A DNA stretch of 64,000 bases, from assembly GCA_026645735.1 (NCBI GenBank), contig JAPKMT010000002.1, forward strand, positions 91,530-155,529, read 5' to 3'. A program made the translations under genes and the position numbers. The notes below the pieces were generated by a model that saw only the letters and a program-made list of their open reading frames with translations, was not told the DNA's origin and ran no database searches. The stretch comes from Flexilinea sp. (GTDB lineage Bacteria; Chloroflexota; Anaerolineae; Anaerolineales; Anaerolineaceae). Positions 17,346-25,827 of this stretch are shown in pieces (positions within the stretch are counted from its first letter, which is position 1; the number at the start of each line of letters is the position of its first letter).

Positions 17346-18080
17346 TTGGAGCAGTGTACCAAAAAAATAATCCTCATCGAAGGTAAACAAACGAACCATC
17401 CATCCTTTTTCCTCAGTTTGAAGAAAAAAGGATATAACGTCGCAATTACTTCGACGGGGAATACTGCATTGGAAAAAATTAAGGAAGAGATTCCTCTCTT
17501 AGTGTTAATCGATGCAGCATCACTGCGTACTGCGGGCAACAGAATCGTATACAGTATTAAAAAAAGATATCCGACCCTGCCAGTAATTGTTGTGGTGGAT
17601 GAATTTAAAAGCATAAAAAAATCAGATGCCGATCAGGTCATGGTACTGCCATTTACAATTCAAAAACTATTAAACCGTATCAATTTATATATACCGGCCG
17701 ATCAGGTATCTTTGGTCTCTGAAGGGAATGTCGCTCTGGATGTAAAAAATAACCGCATTTTTGTAAACGATCGTCCCTCCTCTGTGACACCTCGTGTGGC
17801 TAAGCTCCTCTACCTATTAATGGATCATCCAGGGAAAACACTCGAAAGAAAAGATCTGTTTATGGAGTTATGGGATACAGATTACACCGAAGATATGCGC
17901 TCATTAGACGTACATATCCGATGGTTGCGCCAGGTTGTTGAAGAGAATCCCAAGAAACCCAAGATCATTCAAACAGTACGAGGTGTCGGTTATCGTTTTG
18001 CAGTCAATGGGAATCATGTCACGCTTTCCGATTCCTGTCTTGACAATGAGATTGTCGAATCTATAATTATGGAAAAATAA
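17346..18080 (+). CDS. OmpR/PhoB-type response regulator with atypical receiver
   Basis: A 244-aa two-domain regulator. Residues 5-115 have the receiver fold (IILIEGK..., phospho-acceptor-like D56 in LVLIDAA), but the conserved Lys of the KPF motif is Leu (LPF, 101-103) and the acidic pair near the N-terminus is reduced to one Glu (E12). Residues 130-230 form the winged-helix DNA-binding domain (LTPRVAKLLYLLMDHPGKTLERKDLFMELW...VDVHIRWLR...VRGVGYRF pattern). No histidine kinase gene is adjacent. Phosphorylation-independent control is therefore plausible. A hairpin-deleted MITE has inserted at the stop codon. Confidence 0.85.
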   Translation: MEQCTKKIILIEGKQTNHPSFFLSLKKKGYNVAITSTGNTALEKIKEEIPLLVLIDAASLRTAGNRIVYSIKKRYPTLPVIVVVDEFKSIKKSDADQVMVLPFTIQKLLNRINLYIPADQVSLVSEGNVALDVKNNRIFVNDRPSSVTPRVAKLLYLLMDHPGKTLERKDLFMELWDTDYTEDMRSLDVHIRWLRQVVEENPKKPKIIQTVRGVGYRFAVNGNHVTLSDSCLDNEIVESIIMEK

Positions 18081-18081
18081 A

Positions 18082-18153
18082 CAACAATTCGAAATATGGA
18101 TTGATGTTTCGAATAAGAACATCAAAGAATTCCTTTCATATTTCGAATTAGAG
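18082..18153 (+). mobile_element. MITE-like element, hairpin-deleted copy at the regulator stop codon
   Basis: A 72-bp copy with both outer repeats (CAACAATTCGAAATATG... and ...CATATTTCGAATTAGAG) but no inner hairpin. It is flanked by a perfect 9-bp direct repeat AAAAATAAA (18073-18081 and 18154-18162). The left repeat contains the response-regulator stop codon, so the insertion occurred exactly at the end of that gene. Confidence 0.75.
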
Positions 18154-18169
18154 AAAAATAAATTATAGT

Positions 18170-18402
18170 TAGACGAGACTTGATTTCTGCTTTCTAAACA
18201 GAGAGCCGGTGGTCGCTGAAAACCGGCAGAATGGCAGATTTCTTTCCACCTCGTGCGATTTTTTCGCAGACTTCTTTCGAAAAGCAGACATGCGGTAAGG
18301 AAGACGAGCAAGGATCGTTACATCCTTCTTAAGGCTCAGAAACTGAGTGAATGCAGGTGGTACCACGAAAGCCCCTTCGTCCTGCACGAGCGGGGCTTTT
18401 TT
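18170..18402 (+). promoter_or_regulatory. T-box leader of serS
   Basis: The T-box GGTGGTACCACG is at 18356-18367. TGCAGG (18352-18357) can pair with CCTGCA (18381-18386) as antiterminator, competing with the terminator AAAGCCCC...GGGGCTTT plus T-run (18368-18402). The upstream Stem I region carries the GAGAGCC-GGTGG...CTGAAAACC apical motifs. A candidate UCC serine specifier lies at 18245-18247, followed by A. Uncharged tRNA-Ser would allow read-through into serS. Confidence 0.92.
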
Positions 18403-18426
18403 ATTACGGTAAAGGAGATTATCAAA

Positions 18427-19704
18427 ATGCTGGACATCAATATTATTAGAGAAACGCCGGAAATAGTGAAAAAATCTTTGGAAATTCGCCAAATGGACAC
18501 AACGCCGGTCGATCGCATATTGCAGCTTGACATTGAAAGAAGAACTGTCCTCAATGAAACCGAAGCGTTGAAAGCACATCGCAATTCTGTTTCCAAAGAG
18601 ATCAGTCTGATCAAGGATGCAGAAGAGCGAAAGCAAAAAATTGAAGCGATGCGTTCTGTTGGCGATCAGATTTCGGAATTAGACCAAAATGTAAAGAAAA
18701 TTGAAGAAGAATTAAAATCACTGCTGGGATATATTCCCAATATTCCAGAACCGGAAGTACCTTATGGTATCAGCGATGCAGAAAATGTTGTGTTACGGCA
18801 GATAGGCGAAGAAAAATCTTTCAGTTTTGAGCCAATCCCTCATTGGGACCTTGGCACAAACCTGGGAATCATTGATTTCGAGCGCGGTGTCAAATTGACC
18901 GGAACGCGTTTTTATGTCTTGAATGGGCAAGGGGCAAGACTCCAGCGGGCGCTGATCGCATTTATGCTGGATCTTCACATTCAACAAGGCTATGCCGAAC
19001 GATATACCCCCTTTATGGTAAAGAATGAGATATTATACGGATCAGGACAGCTTCCGAAATTCCGCGATAATTTGTATCATGATGCAGAAGAGGATTTCTG
19101 GTGGGTACCAACAGCTGAAGTTCCGCTCACAGGGCTATACATGAATGAAATTGTTGATGAGGACAGCCTTCCGATGCGATTTACTGCGTATACACCCTGT
19201 TTCCGCAGAGAAAAGATGAGCGCAGGGCGTGATGTACGCGGAATTAAACGCGGGCATCAATTTGATAAAGTTGAAATGTATTGCTACAGTCTCCCCGAGA
19301 AATCTAAAGAAGAATTGGATCGGATGTTGAATGCTGCAGAAGAAACCTGCAAAGCTCTCGGATTGACATACCATATCGTCGCACAATGTACCGGTGATCT
19401 TGGTTTTAACGCACAGGTTTGTTATGACATCGAAGTATGGGCCCCGGGATGCAAAGAATGGCTGGAAGTCTCTTCCGTATCCAACGATGGCGATTTTCAA
19501 GCCAGGAGAGCATCCATCCGCTACCGCGAAAAAAACAGCGGGAAACCGCGATTTTTGCACACCTTAAACGGATCCGGATTAGGGCTTCCGCGAACATTAA
19601 TTGCTGTTCTGGAGAATTATCAACAGCCAGATGGTTCCATCATCGTTCCGGAGGTTCTGAGACCCTGGATGGGTGGTATCGAACGAATTACTAAAGAAGC
19701 ATAA
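18427..19704 (+). CDS. serS: serine--tRNA ligase
   Basis: Class II aminoacyl-tRNA synthetase charging tRNA-Ser. From the ATG at 18427 (AAAGGAGA site 18411-18418) the protein is 425 aa. A long coiled-coil tRNA-binding arm (about 30-105) comes first, then the catalytic core with motif 2 TPCFRREKMSAGRDVRGIKRGHQFDKVE and motif 3 GSGLGLPRTLIAVLENYQQPDGSIIVPEVLRPWMGG at the C-terminus. The open frame extends upstream through the T-box, but the leader and the ribosome site fix this start. Expression should rise when charged tRNA-Ser is scarce. Confidence 0.97.
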   Translation: MLDINIIRETPEIVKKSLEIRQMDTTPVDRILQLDIERRTVLNETEALKAHRNSVSKEISLIKDAEERKQKIEAMRSVGDQISELDQNVKKIEEELKSLLGYIPNIPEPEVPYGISDAENVVLRQIGEEKSFSFEPIPHWDLGTNLGIIDFERGVKLTGTRFYVLNGQGARLQRALIAFMLDLHIQQGYAERYTPFMVKNEILYGSGQLPKFRDNLYHDAEEDFWWVPTAEVPLTGLYMNEIVDEDSLPMRFTAYTPCFRREKMSAGRDVRGIKRGHQFDKVEMYCYSLPEKSKEELDRMLNAAEETCKALGLTYHIVAQCTGDLGFNAQVCYDIEVWAPGCKEWLEVSSVSNDGDFQARRASIRYREKNSGKPRFLHTLNGSGLGLPRTLIAVLENYQQPDGSIIVPEVLRPWMGGIERITKEA

Positions 19705-19753
19705 AAAAAAAGATCCCTGCTTGAGAATCTGGAAAAAGCAGGGATCTTTTTTT
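19705..19753. terminator. bidirectional terminator between serS and argS
   Basis: AAAAAGATCCCTGCTT pairs with AAGCAGGGATCTTTTT, flanked by an A-run on the left and a T-run on the right, so it can end both convergent genes. It fills almost the entire 49-bp gap. Confidence 0.9.
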
Positions 19754-21514
19754 TTACATTACTTCAGGAGTTTCGATTCCCAGGAGGGAAAGACAGTTTA
19801 CAATCGCCTGCCTGCTTGCGGCAGAAATCCTTAATCGGAAATCACGAACCTGAGGATCTGCCTGCAAAACGGGGCATTGACGGTAAAAATCATTAAATGC
19901 TTTGGCAAGATCATAAGCAAGATTCGAAATATATAATGGTTTGCACTCTGTTGCGGCTCGTTGAATCTCTTTTGGGACTCGCGAAATCATCTCGACCAAC
20001 TCAATCTCTACCGGAGTTAAATCATAATTGACAGCTAAAGCCGTAGGAATCCCGTTTTCAGCTTTTCTGAGTATGCTGTTTGCGCGGACACCGGCATATT
20101 GGATGTATGGAGCAGCTTGTCCATTGAAATCCAGTGCAGCTTCCCAATCAAAAGTGACGATTTTTGTATTATCCCGGGAGAGCATTGAATATTTTAATGC
20201 ACCCAAAGCAACTTTATGCGCAATGGATTGTTTGGTTCCTGAATCAAGATCCGGATTCTTCTCCTCAACAATCGCCAAAGCGCGGGCAGTCGCCTCATTT
20301 AATAAATCCTGCAGAAAAACCACTGTGCCATCTCTGGAAGACATCGTGACATTCCCAGGAAGATTGACAATCTCATACGCCAGATGGTAACAATTTTTTG
20401 TCCATGGATATCCCATTAATTCCAATGTTTTAAAAATCTGCTGCATATATAAAGACTGCCGGACATCAATCACATAAATGGAACGATCCAGATGAAACTG
20501 TTCAAATTTTTTTATTGCCAGAGACAGGTCTTTTGTCGCATATAAAGATGTCCCATCGGAGCGCAAGACTACCAAAACACGATATTTTTCATTGGTTCCA
20601 CAAAGATCATCCAATTTTACTGCCACTGCATTGACCGGCCGTTCATCCACAGCGATGCCTTTGGAAACTAATTCATCGACTATTTCCTTACCGGAATCCT
20701 CGACTTCACTTTCGAAGTACAAGTGATCAAATTTCACACCAAGTGTGCTGTAAATATCTGCAAATCCGTCTAAACTCCATTGACGGGTACGTTCCCATAA
20801 CGCAGTAATTTCAGGATCGCGGTGATCCCATCGCCCAAAAAGATCCCGAATTTCAGCTTCTGCTTCCGTTTCATCTTCGTGTCGTCGGGTAGCTTCCGCA
20901 TATAAATCGCCCATCCAGCGTGTAATGTCACCGGACGGTTCTTCACCACGATGATATTTGAGATAACACCACATCCATTTAATCACATGAAGGCCAATAT
21001 CGCCCAAATAATTGGCACGGATGACCTCGTTACCGGCTTTTTCCAATATATTACAGACAGAGTTTCCTAATATGACATTTCGCAGATGCCCAACATGAAA
21101 GGCTTTGTGAGTATTTGGTTGAGAGAATTCCACCATCACTTTTTGATGTTTGGATTCTCCCTGTCCAAAACGATCCCGTTCAGTAAGGACAGCATCGATG
21201 ACTCGTTTAGAAAATGCACGGGTTGAAAAATATATATTCAAATAACCCCGAACCGCCTCAATTCGATCAAATCCATCCGGTAGAATCATCGCCTCCGCAA
21301 TGGATTGTGCAATTTCCTGAGCCCGTGCTGCAACATTGATCTTCAATCCCTTTGCTCTGGCATCATCGGCTGTCAGTTGGAAGAAAGAGACAGAAATACC
21401 CCAATTGCCGCTGAATGGGATCCATGACCAGGAGATATCTTTCAGAGGCAAATCGCGGGCCACGCAATATGCCTTTATTTGAGTTTCAAGTTGTTGTTGT
21501 TCCAATTCAAACAT
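19754..21514 (-). CDS. argS: arginine--tRNA ligase
   Basis: Class I aminoacyl-tRNA synthetase charging tRNA-Arg; it needs the tRNA for amino-acid activation. The HIGH-type motif is in FSQPNTHKAFHVGHLRN near residue 130 from the chosen start. The ArgRS counterpart of KMSKS is MSSRDGTVV, normal for the family. The C-terminal DALR anticodon-binding domain ends the 586-aa protein. I choose ATG 21514 because AAAAGGAA lies 7 nt upstream, and the extra 28 codons of the open frame are unlike ArgRS. It is convergent with serS across a shared terminator. Confidence 0.95.
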   Translation of the reverse strand: MFELEQQQLETQIKAYCVARDLPLKDISWSWIPFSGNWGISVSFFQLTADDARAKGLKINVAARAQEIAQSIAEAMILPDGFDRIEAVRGYLNIYFSTRAFSKRVIDAVLTERDRFGQGESKHQKVMVEFSQPNTHKAFHVGHLRNVILGNSVCNILEKAGNEVIRANYLGDIGLHVIKWMWCYLKYHRGEEPSGDITRWMGDLYAEATRRHEDETEAEAEIRDLFGRWDHRDPEITALWERTRQWSLDGFADIYSTLGVKFDHLYFESEVEDSGKEIVDELVSKGIAVDERPVNAVAVKLDDLCGTNEKYRVLVVLRSDGTSLYATKDLSLAIKKFEQFHLDRSIYVIDVRQSLYMQQIFKTLELMGYPWTKNCYHLAYEIVNLPGNVTMSSRDGTVVFLQDLLNEATARALAIVEEKNPDLDSGTKQSIAHKVALGALKYSMLSRDNTKIVTFDWEAALDFNGQAAPYIQYAGVRANSILRKAENGIPTALAVNYDLTPVEIELVEMISRVPKEIQRAATECKPLYISNLAYDLAKAFNDFYRQCPVLQADPQVRDFRLRISAASRQAIVNCLSLLGIETPEVM

Positions 21515-21835
21515 GCAATATTCCTTTTTGTTCTGAAGGACTTTATCGAAATCTATATCAGATTTCTTAAATTGATCGATGGGACCGTTCCCATGCATTT
21601 AATCGAAATGCAGATCAGATATTCGAATAAAAGAAAAAAAAACAAATTACTTCACCTATTAAGAATTGCTGGCTTCCATGAAAGATTTTACCCGTTATTT
21701 ACATTCTATGTTTTTAGAATACAACAACAAATAATTCTCCCCACATCTCGAATCGCTGACAATCTCATCATAAACTTAATTTTTTTCTCGAAAAACATTA
21801 TGAATTTCGAATTAAAGAAACAGTCCGAAAAATGA
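21515..21835. repeat. argS leader region with scattered MITE remnants
   Basis: No gene seen. Fragments resembling the right half of the nested-palindrome element occur at about 21717-21762 (ACAACAACAAATAATTCTCC...CTCGAATCGCTG) and 21785-21825 (ATGAATTTCGAATTA). CAGATATTCGAATAAAAG at about 21617-21634 may be a matching left half. They are too decayed to define ends. Confidence 0.45.
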
Positions 21836-21844
21836 ATTCTTACA

Positions 21845-21880
21845 AATAAAAAAGGGTTGATCGGTGTACTGTCAACCCTT
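21845..21880 (-). terminator. rpsT terminator
   Basis: On the minus strand AAGGGTTGA...TCAACCCTT forms a 9-bp stem with an 11-nt loop followed by TTTTTTATTT, about 70 bp after the rpsT stop. Confidence 0.85.
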
Positions 21881-21948
21881 CCTTTTTGGCATATCACTGT
21901 CAACTTCATGATCGGAAAATTCAGATGAATTTCCAATCATTGCCGCTT

Positions 21949-22215
21949 TTATCCTTGTTTGCTTGCTGCCAATTTCTTCATCAGGTGGCTTTTTTTACGA
22001 GCAGCATTATTCTTGTGAATAATGCCCTTTTGAGCAGCTTTATCCAGTGCGATGATTGCTTTTAATACCAATTCTTCACTGTTTTCCTGTTTTTCAACAA
22101 CAGCAGTCCGGGCTTTGGCGAGAGCAGATCGAGTTGATCCACGTACGACGCGGTTGCGAAGTCGTTTCGCCTCGTTCTGCTTGTTGCGCTTTTTTTGTGA
22201 CTTAATATTTGCCAT
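21949..22215 (-). CDS. rpsT: 30S ribosomal protein S20
   Basis: An 88-aa basic helical protein binding 16S rRNA. MANIKSQKKRNKQNEAKRLRNRVVRGSTRSALAKAR is the canonical S20 N-terminus; IHKNNAARKKSHLMKKL is the conserved C-terminal part. The start is ATG 22215, with GGAGG 7 nt upstream, not the TTG two codons earlier. It is monocistronic, with its own promoter-like sequence and terminator. Confidence 0.96.
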   Translation of the reverse strand: MANIKSQKKRNKQNEAKRLRNRVVRGSTRSALAKARTAVVEKQENSEELVLKAIIALDKAAQKGIIHKNNAARKKSHLMKKLAASKQG

Positions 22216-22302
22216 TTTCAATCCTCCAAAGATTCAATACATAACGGGCATCTGTCAGGCTGGTATTTCTATTACCATTGATTGCCATCCATGCTCCCTT
22301 GA

Positions 22303-22332
22303 GGGTATGTTTGGAACTTTAGAACGGGTCAA
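22303..22332 (-). promoter_or_regulatory. candidate rpsT promoter
   Basis: On the minus strand TTGACC (22332-22327) is followed after 17 bp by CATACC (22308-22303). The -35 is good and the -10 weak. It lies about 90 bp before the start codon. Confidence 0.45.
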
Positions 22333-22378
22333 ATTATCCCTTAAGACACCAGTTTTGTCAAATAAATAAAAATGACTG

Positions 22379-22501
22379 CAGCGGTCCGAATTATGGAGAT
22401 ATTTTTTTGTTGGCGTGTTGTTTTTGCGCTTTGCGCAAAACCACACACCAACAAGTTTTCTCGATCGATTCGAAAGGATGGTTTCATATTTCGAATTACT
22501 G
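22379..22501 (+). mobile_element. nested-palindrome MITE, full-length copy B
   Basis: A 123-bp copy between the divergent rpsT and a secreted-protein gene, flanked by a perfect 9-bp direct repeat AAATGACTG (22370-22378 and 22502-22510). The inner arms (22407-22429 and 22433-22454) pair with a few mismatches; they read TTGTTGGCGTG... against ...CACACACCAACAA. The left end is more degenerate than the right. Confidence 0.88.
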
Positions 22502-22785
22502 AAATGACTGCCTTGAATTCCAATAACAGATCAACGCTCGAAATTTCAATCTTCATTTCAAATAAAGGGAGAATAGTACCCACCATCATTTTTTTAAAGA
22601 GATTCAGAAATTCCTGAAACAATTACAGGATTAAATCTGTATACTTATTATTACAGAATGAATCCTGCACTTGTTTGCAGCTACACAGAATTACAGTAAT
22701 TCGAATTTTGGAAAAGCGATTTCAGAAAAAAGAGAAAAGTAATTCAACCTGTATTTCATGATACCGGAATAACAGAGAAAAACCG

Positions 22786-24162
22786 ATGAGAAAAAGAAAA
22801 ATTATTTTAAGTTTCGTTTTATTATGCTGCCTGTTCTTTTCGGCATTTTTACCTTTCCGGCATCCGGAAAATGGTGAAATCCGTCATACCAGAACAAATA
22901 GTCCGGTAGATCATGGGACGGAAAATCAGAGAGCTGAAAATTTCCAGAATACAATTCAAGCATCAACCATTAATCAGCAAAAAAAACAATCGAAAAACGA
23001 CGAAGAAAGTCTTGTCAATTCACCAATCATTTCAGGATTCGATAAAAAAAACACACTGTATGATTGGCTGCTTCTACTGATCGAAAATACAGATTTCGAT
23101 CTGGTTTATCAAGACCTTAAAAGTTTTGTTGAAGACATTGAAAACGTGACATCCTTTTGGGAATCTTTTGATTTTTCTCTGATTCAGGAAAGTTTTTCTC
23201 TACAGAATCAGAATTTTATTATGGCTTTAGCGGATGAAACGTTTCCTGAAAAATTTCTCCATTCCATCATTTCATGGGGACAATCTGCAGGTTTTTCTGA
23301 TTTCAAGGAAACTGATTTAACAACACGGTTCTTTCTGCCAATTCGATCCAAAGAATTCATCTTTTCACGGGATTTTTCAATTAGAACGATCGGGAACATC
23401 ACGAATTTTTATGATGGATCGAGAAATAAAATCGGTTCGATTACAAGACATTTCGATCACCAAATTCCGGACCAGATTCGATTTACATTCCAGGATTATC
23501 AGCAAAAAAGGGAAACTGATTTCATCTTTATTAACACGGATACTGAATTTTTGGTTTTAATGAATTCCATCGACATACTTAGAATAAAGCTCGACTCGAG
23601 AAAAAAGATCATTTCTATCGATGAAAATGATGTTCCAGCCAAAATTTCAATTATTTTTTCCCCTGAAAATAACAAAATTAAACTCCAAATCGAGGATCAG
23701 GACATCGTTCAAACTGCGGAACTTCAATTGGATCAACAGCTTCGAAGCATCAGATTCTCATTATCGGATGAGGAACTATTCTCGCTTCAATTTCTGGAAA
23801 ATTCGCAAATCTATGCTGATTTGCAAGAAGACTACTACCTCATAAAATTTGACGATCGAAATCATCAAGTCAGGATTTTGCCGGATGATATAGATCGACA
23901 AAAATATTTACTGCGCTTTGATCGACAACAAAATAAAATTTTACTGAGTTCTTACCAATCCCTGTGGAAAATCGAAAAATTATTTTCATTGCAATTCAAC
24001 AAAAGCGACAAATCAATCCTTTTTCAGGCACAAGACAATCCACAAATTAAAATACGACTCGATTCCAGAAAGCAGCAAATAATTCTTGACAACGGGTATT
24101 TTGAGACAGTATTTGGTCCGGATATTTTGGAAGAATTGATAACCGGATACATGTTTTTATGA
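22786..24162 (+). CDS. secreted protein of unknown function
   Basis: A 458-aa protein with an N-terminal signal or anchor (residues 7-24, RKIILSFVLLCCLFFSAF) and a polar Gln/Asn/Ser-rich linker to about 90. After that it is rich in alternating hydrophobic/charged strands with many D-R-x-Q/K repeats in the C-terminal half (for example IRLDSRKQQIILDNGYFE), suggesting a repetitive beta structure. I recognise no family. LLCC near residue 18-21 could act as a lipobox-like cleavage site but lacks the usual preceding pattern. It stands alone, with no obvious operon partner. Confidence 0.6.
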   Translation: MRKRKIILSFVLLCCLFFSAFLPFRHPENGEIRHTRTNSPVDHGTENQRAENFQNTIQASTINQQKKQSKNDEESLVNSPIISGFDKKNTLYDWLLLLIENTDFDLVYQDLKSFVEDIENVTSFWESFDFSLIQESFSLQNQNFIMALADETFPEKFLHSIISWGQSAGFSDFKETDLTTRFFLPIRSKEFIFSRDFSIRTIGNITNFYDGSRNKIGSITRHFDHQIPDQIRFTFQDYQQKRETDFIFINTDTEFLVLMNSIDILRIKLDSRKKIISIDENDVPAKISIIFSPENNKIKLQIEDQDIVQTAELQLDQQLRSIRFSLSDEELFSLQFLENSQIYADLQEDYYLIKFDDRNHQVRILPDDIDRQKYLLRFDRQQNKILLSSYQSLWKIEKLFSLQFNKSDKSILFQAQDNPQIKIRLDSRKQQIILDNGYFETVFGPDILEELITGYMFL

Positions 24163-24302
24163 AATAAAACAAGACATTTTTTAAAAATATCCCTGCTTTT
24201 AAAAATATGGAGAAAAATTAGGTGGTTCTTTCTTCAAACAAAAGACCGGTTAATTATTTGAATTGCTGACAGCATTCGCCCGATTTGAGACGATGTCGAA
24301 GT

Positions 24303-25124
24303 TTATTGTTCGATTTTGGACTTAGAAAATGAAAAACCTTTTCTATGCCGAACGATCAATGCAGCTAACGCAAACAACGCTGTGAATGCCATAAACATTT
24401 GATTGACATTCAATCCGCCCATTTTTGCTGTATCCAGCCGAAGAAATTCGAGAACAAAACGGCCAAAAGGATAAATAACCAGATAACTCAGTAAAATATC
24501 ACCTTTTTTAAGGCTTTTTTTGAATTTTCGATCAATACAAAGCAGCAGCACCATATTCAACAGGTTGTAAATCATTTCATATAAAAACAAGGGATGATAT
24601 GTCGCCTGATTCAGGTACGGCTCCATCCGATATTCCGGATCAATGTGTATCGCCCAGGGCAAATTGGATGGTGCGCCATATAATTCCTGATTGATGAAGT
24701 TGCCCCATCGACCGATTGCATGACCGAATGCAAGAGCCGGTGCCATACTATCCACAAAGCTGCTAAAAGAAAATTGATACTTTCGACAGAACAACCAGAT
24801 GCCAACCAGCGCTCCGAGTATCCCTCCCGGAATGCCCAAACCGCCATCCCAAGTTTTCAATATTTTAATCGGATGGATCAAATAATAACTGAAGGTAAGC
24901 CCTGAGGATACAGAAGGGAAGAATACATGCCAGAGTCTTGCTCCAATAATACCGGATATCAGGAACCAGGGCAGCGATTCCCATGCAGTTTCCGGAGCGA
25001 TTCCGCGTTTTTTCCCATTCAAACTGAAAAACCAGGTACCGGCAATAACTCCAGCCAGAAATATTACACCGTAATAATGGACTGTTAAAGGTCCGATCGA
25101 AAATCCTGTACCAAAAAATTCCAC
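24303..25124 (-). CDS. lgt: prolipoprotein diacylglyceryl transferase
   Basis: Membrane enzyme that attaches diacylglycerol to the lipobox Cys of prolipoproteins. The 273-aa protein has seven or so hydrophobic segments. The Lgt signature GRWGNFINQELYGAPS is at about 141-156, and LFLYEMIYNLLN and the C-terminal GRFVLEFLRLD are conserved. The partner enzyme lspA is encoded at 36.1-36.8 kb and at least one lipoprotein (40.97 kb) lies in the window. Confidence 0.95.
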   Translation of the reverse strand: MEFFGTGFSIGPLTVHYYGVIFLAGVIAGTWFFSLNGKKRGIAPETAWESLPWFLISGIIGARLWHVFFPSVSSGLTFSYYLIHPIKILKTWDGGLGIPGGILGALVGIWLFCRKYQFSFSSFVDSMAPALAFGHAIGRWGNFINQELYGAPSNLPWAIHIDPEYRMEPYLNQATYHPLFLYEMIYNLLNMVLLLCIDRKFKKSLKKGDILLSYLVIYPFGRFVLEFLRLDTAKMGGLNVNQMFMAFTALFALAALIVRHRKGFSFSKSKIEQ

Positions 25125-25204
25125 GTTGAATTTCTCTTTCGTCTTAATTTTTTTTCAAGAAAAAAATTTTTAAATAACTAAATAACTTTTTTTTTCACGT
25201 TTTT

Positions 25205-25825
25205 TCAATTGTTTTTTCCGGAATCAATCCGTTTAAACTCAAGATAAATATGAACCATTCTTTGAATTGCTGTAAATTGAGATCCGAGTGCGATAGCCCA
25301 CATCGCTATAGAAGGAATATTGAACAATAAACAGGGGACTAAGAATAAATAACGCTCGAGTCGTGACATAAGTCCAAGCTTCATATTGAGTCCCGCAATT
25401 TCACCTTTTGCCCTTGTATACGATACAAGTATGGAACCCATAATCGCAGCATACGAGATAACCATTGTCAGAAAGTCACCTTGAGCTGCATAGTAATAAA
25501 TCAAACCGCCAAAAATCATGAATTCAGCGTATCGATCGGTTGTCGAATCTAAGACTGCGCCAAACTTTGTTCCTTTTCCGCCGGTTGTCATTCGAGACAT
25601 TGTTCCATCAAAAAAATCCGTTACCGCAAAGAATAGCAATAACACACCTGCCCATGTAAACAGTCCGACAGCAGCCAGATATGCTGCAAAAAGATGCCCA
25701 AAACAACCAATGATTGTCACTGCGTTTGCTGACAGACCAATTTTCAATAAAAAACGTGAGCAAGTGTCTCCAAACTGTTTAAACCAGACTCTGCATTGAT
25801 CAGAAAAAGTCTTCTTCTCTTCCAT
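25205..25825 (-). CDS. CDP-alcohol phosphatidyltransferase
   Basis: Integral membrane phospholipid enzyme that joins a CDP-activated lipid to an alcohol. The family signature D-G-x2-A/S-R-x8-G-x3-D-x3-D is seen as DFFDGTMSRMTTGGKGTKFGAVLDSTTDR at about 67-95, with Ser in place of the usual Ala. About 206 aa and six hydrophobic segments. A phosphatidylglycerol- or phosphatidylinositol-phosphate synthase role is likely, but the alcohol acceptor cannot be decided from the motif. It starts 3 bp after the ftsK stop, so the two are co-transcribed. Confidence 0.87.
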   Translation of the reverse strand: MEEKKTFSDQCRVWFKQFGDTCSRFLLKIGLSANAVTIIGCFGHLFAAYLAAVGLFTWAGVLLLFFAVTDFFDGTMSRMTTGGKGTKFGAVLDSTTDRYAEFMIFGGLIYYYAAQGDFLTMVISYAAIMGSILVSYTRAKGEIAGLNMKLGLMSRLERYLFLVPCLLFNIPSIAMWAIALGSQFTAIQRMVHIYLEFKRIDSGKNN

Positions 25826-25827
25826 TT

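Noticed and set aside
19754..21514. ArgRS lacking KMSKS as evidence of inactivity
   Set aside because: Many ArgRS proteins lack KMSKS and carry MSSRxG-like residues there, so this is normal.
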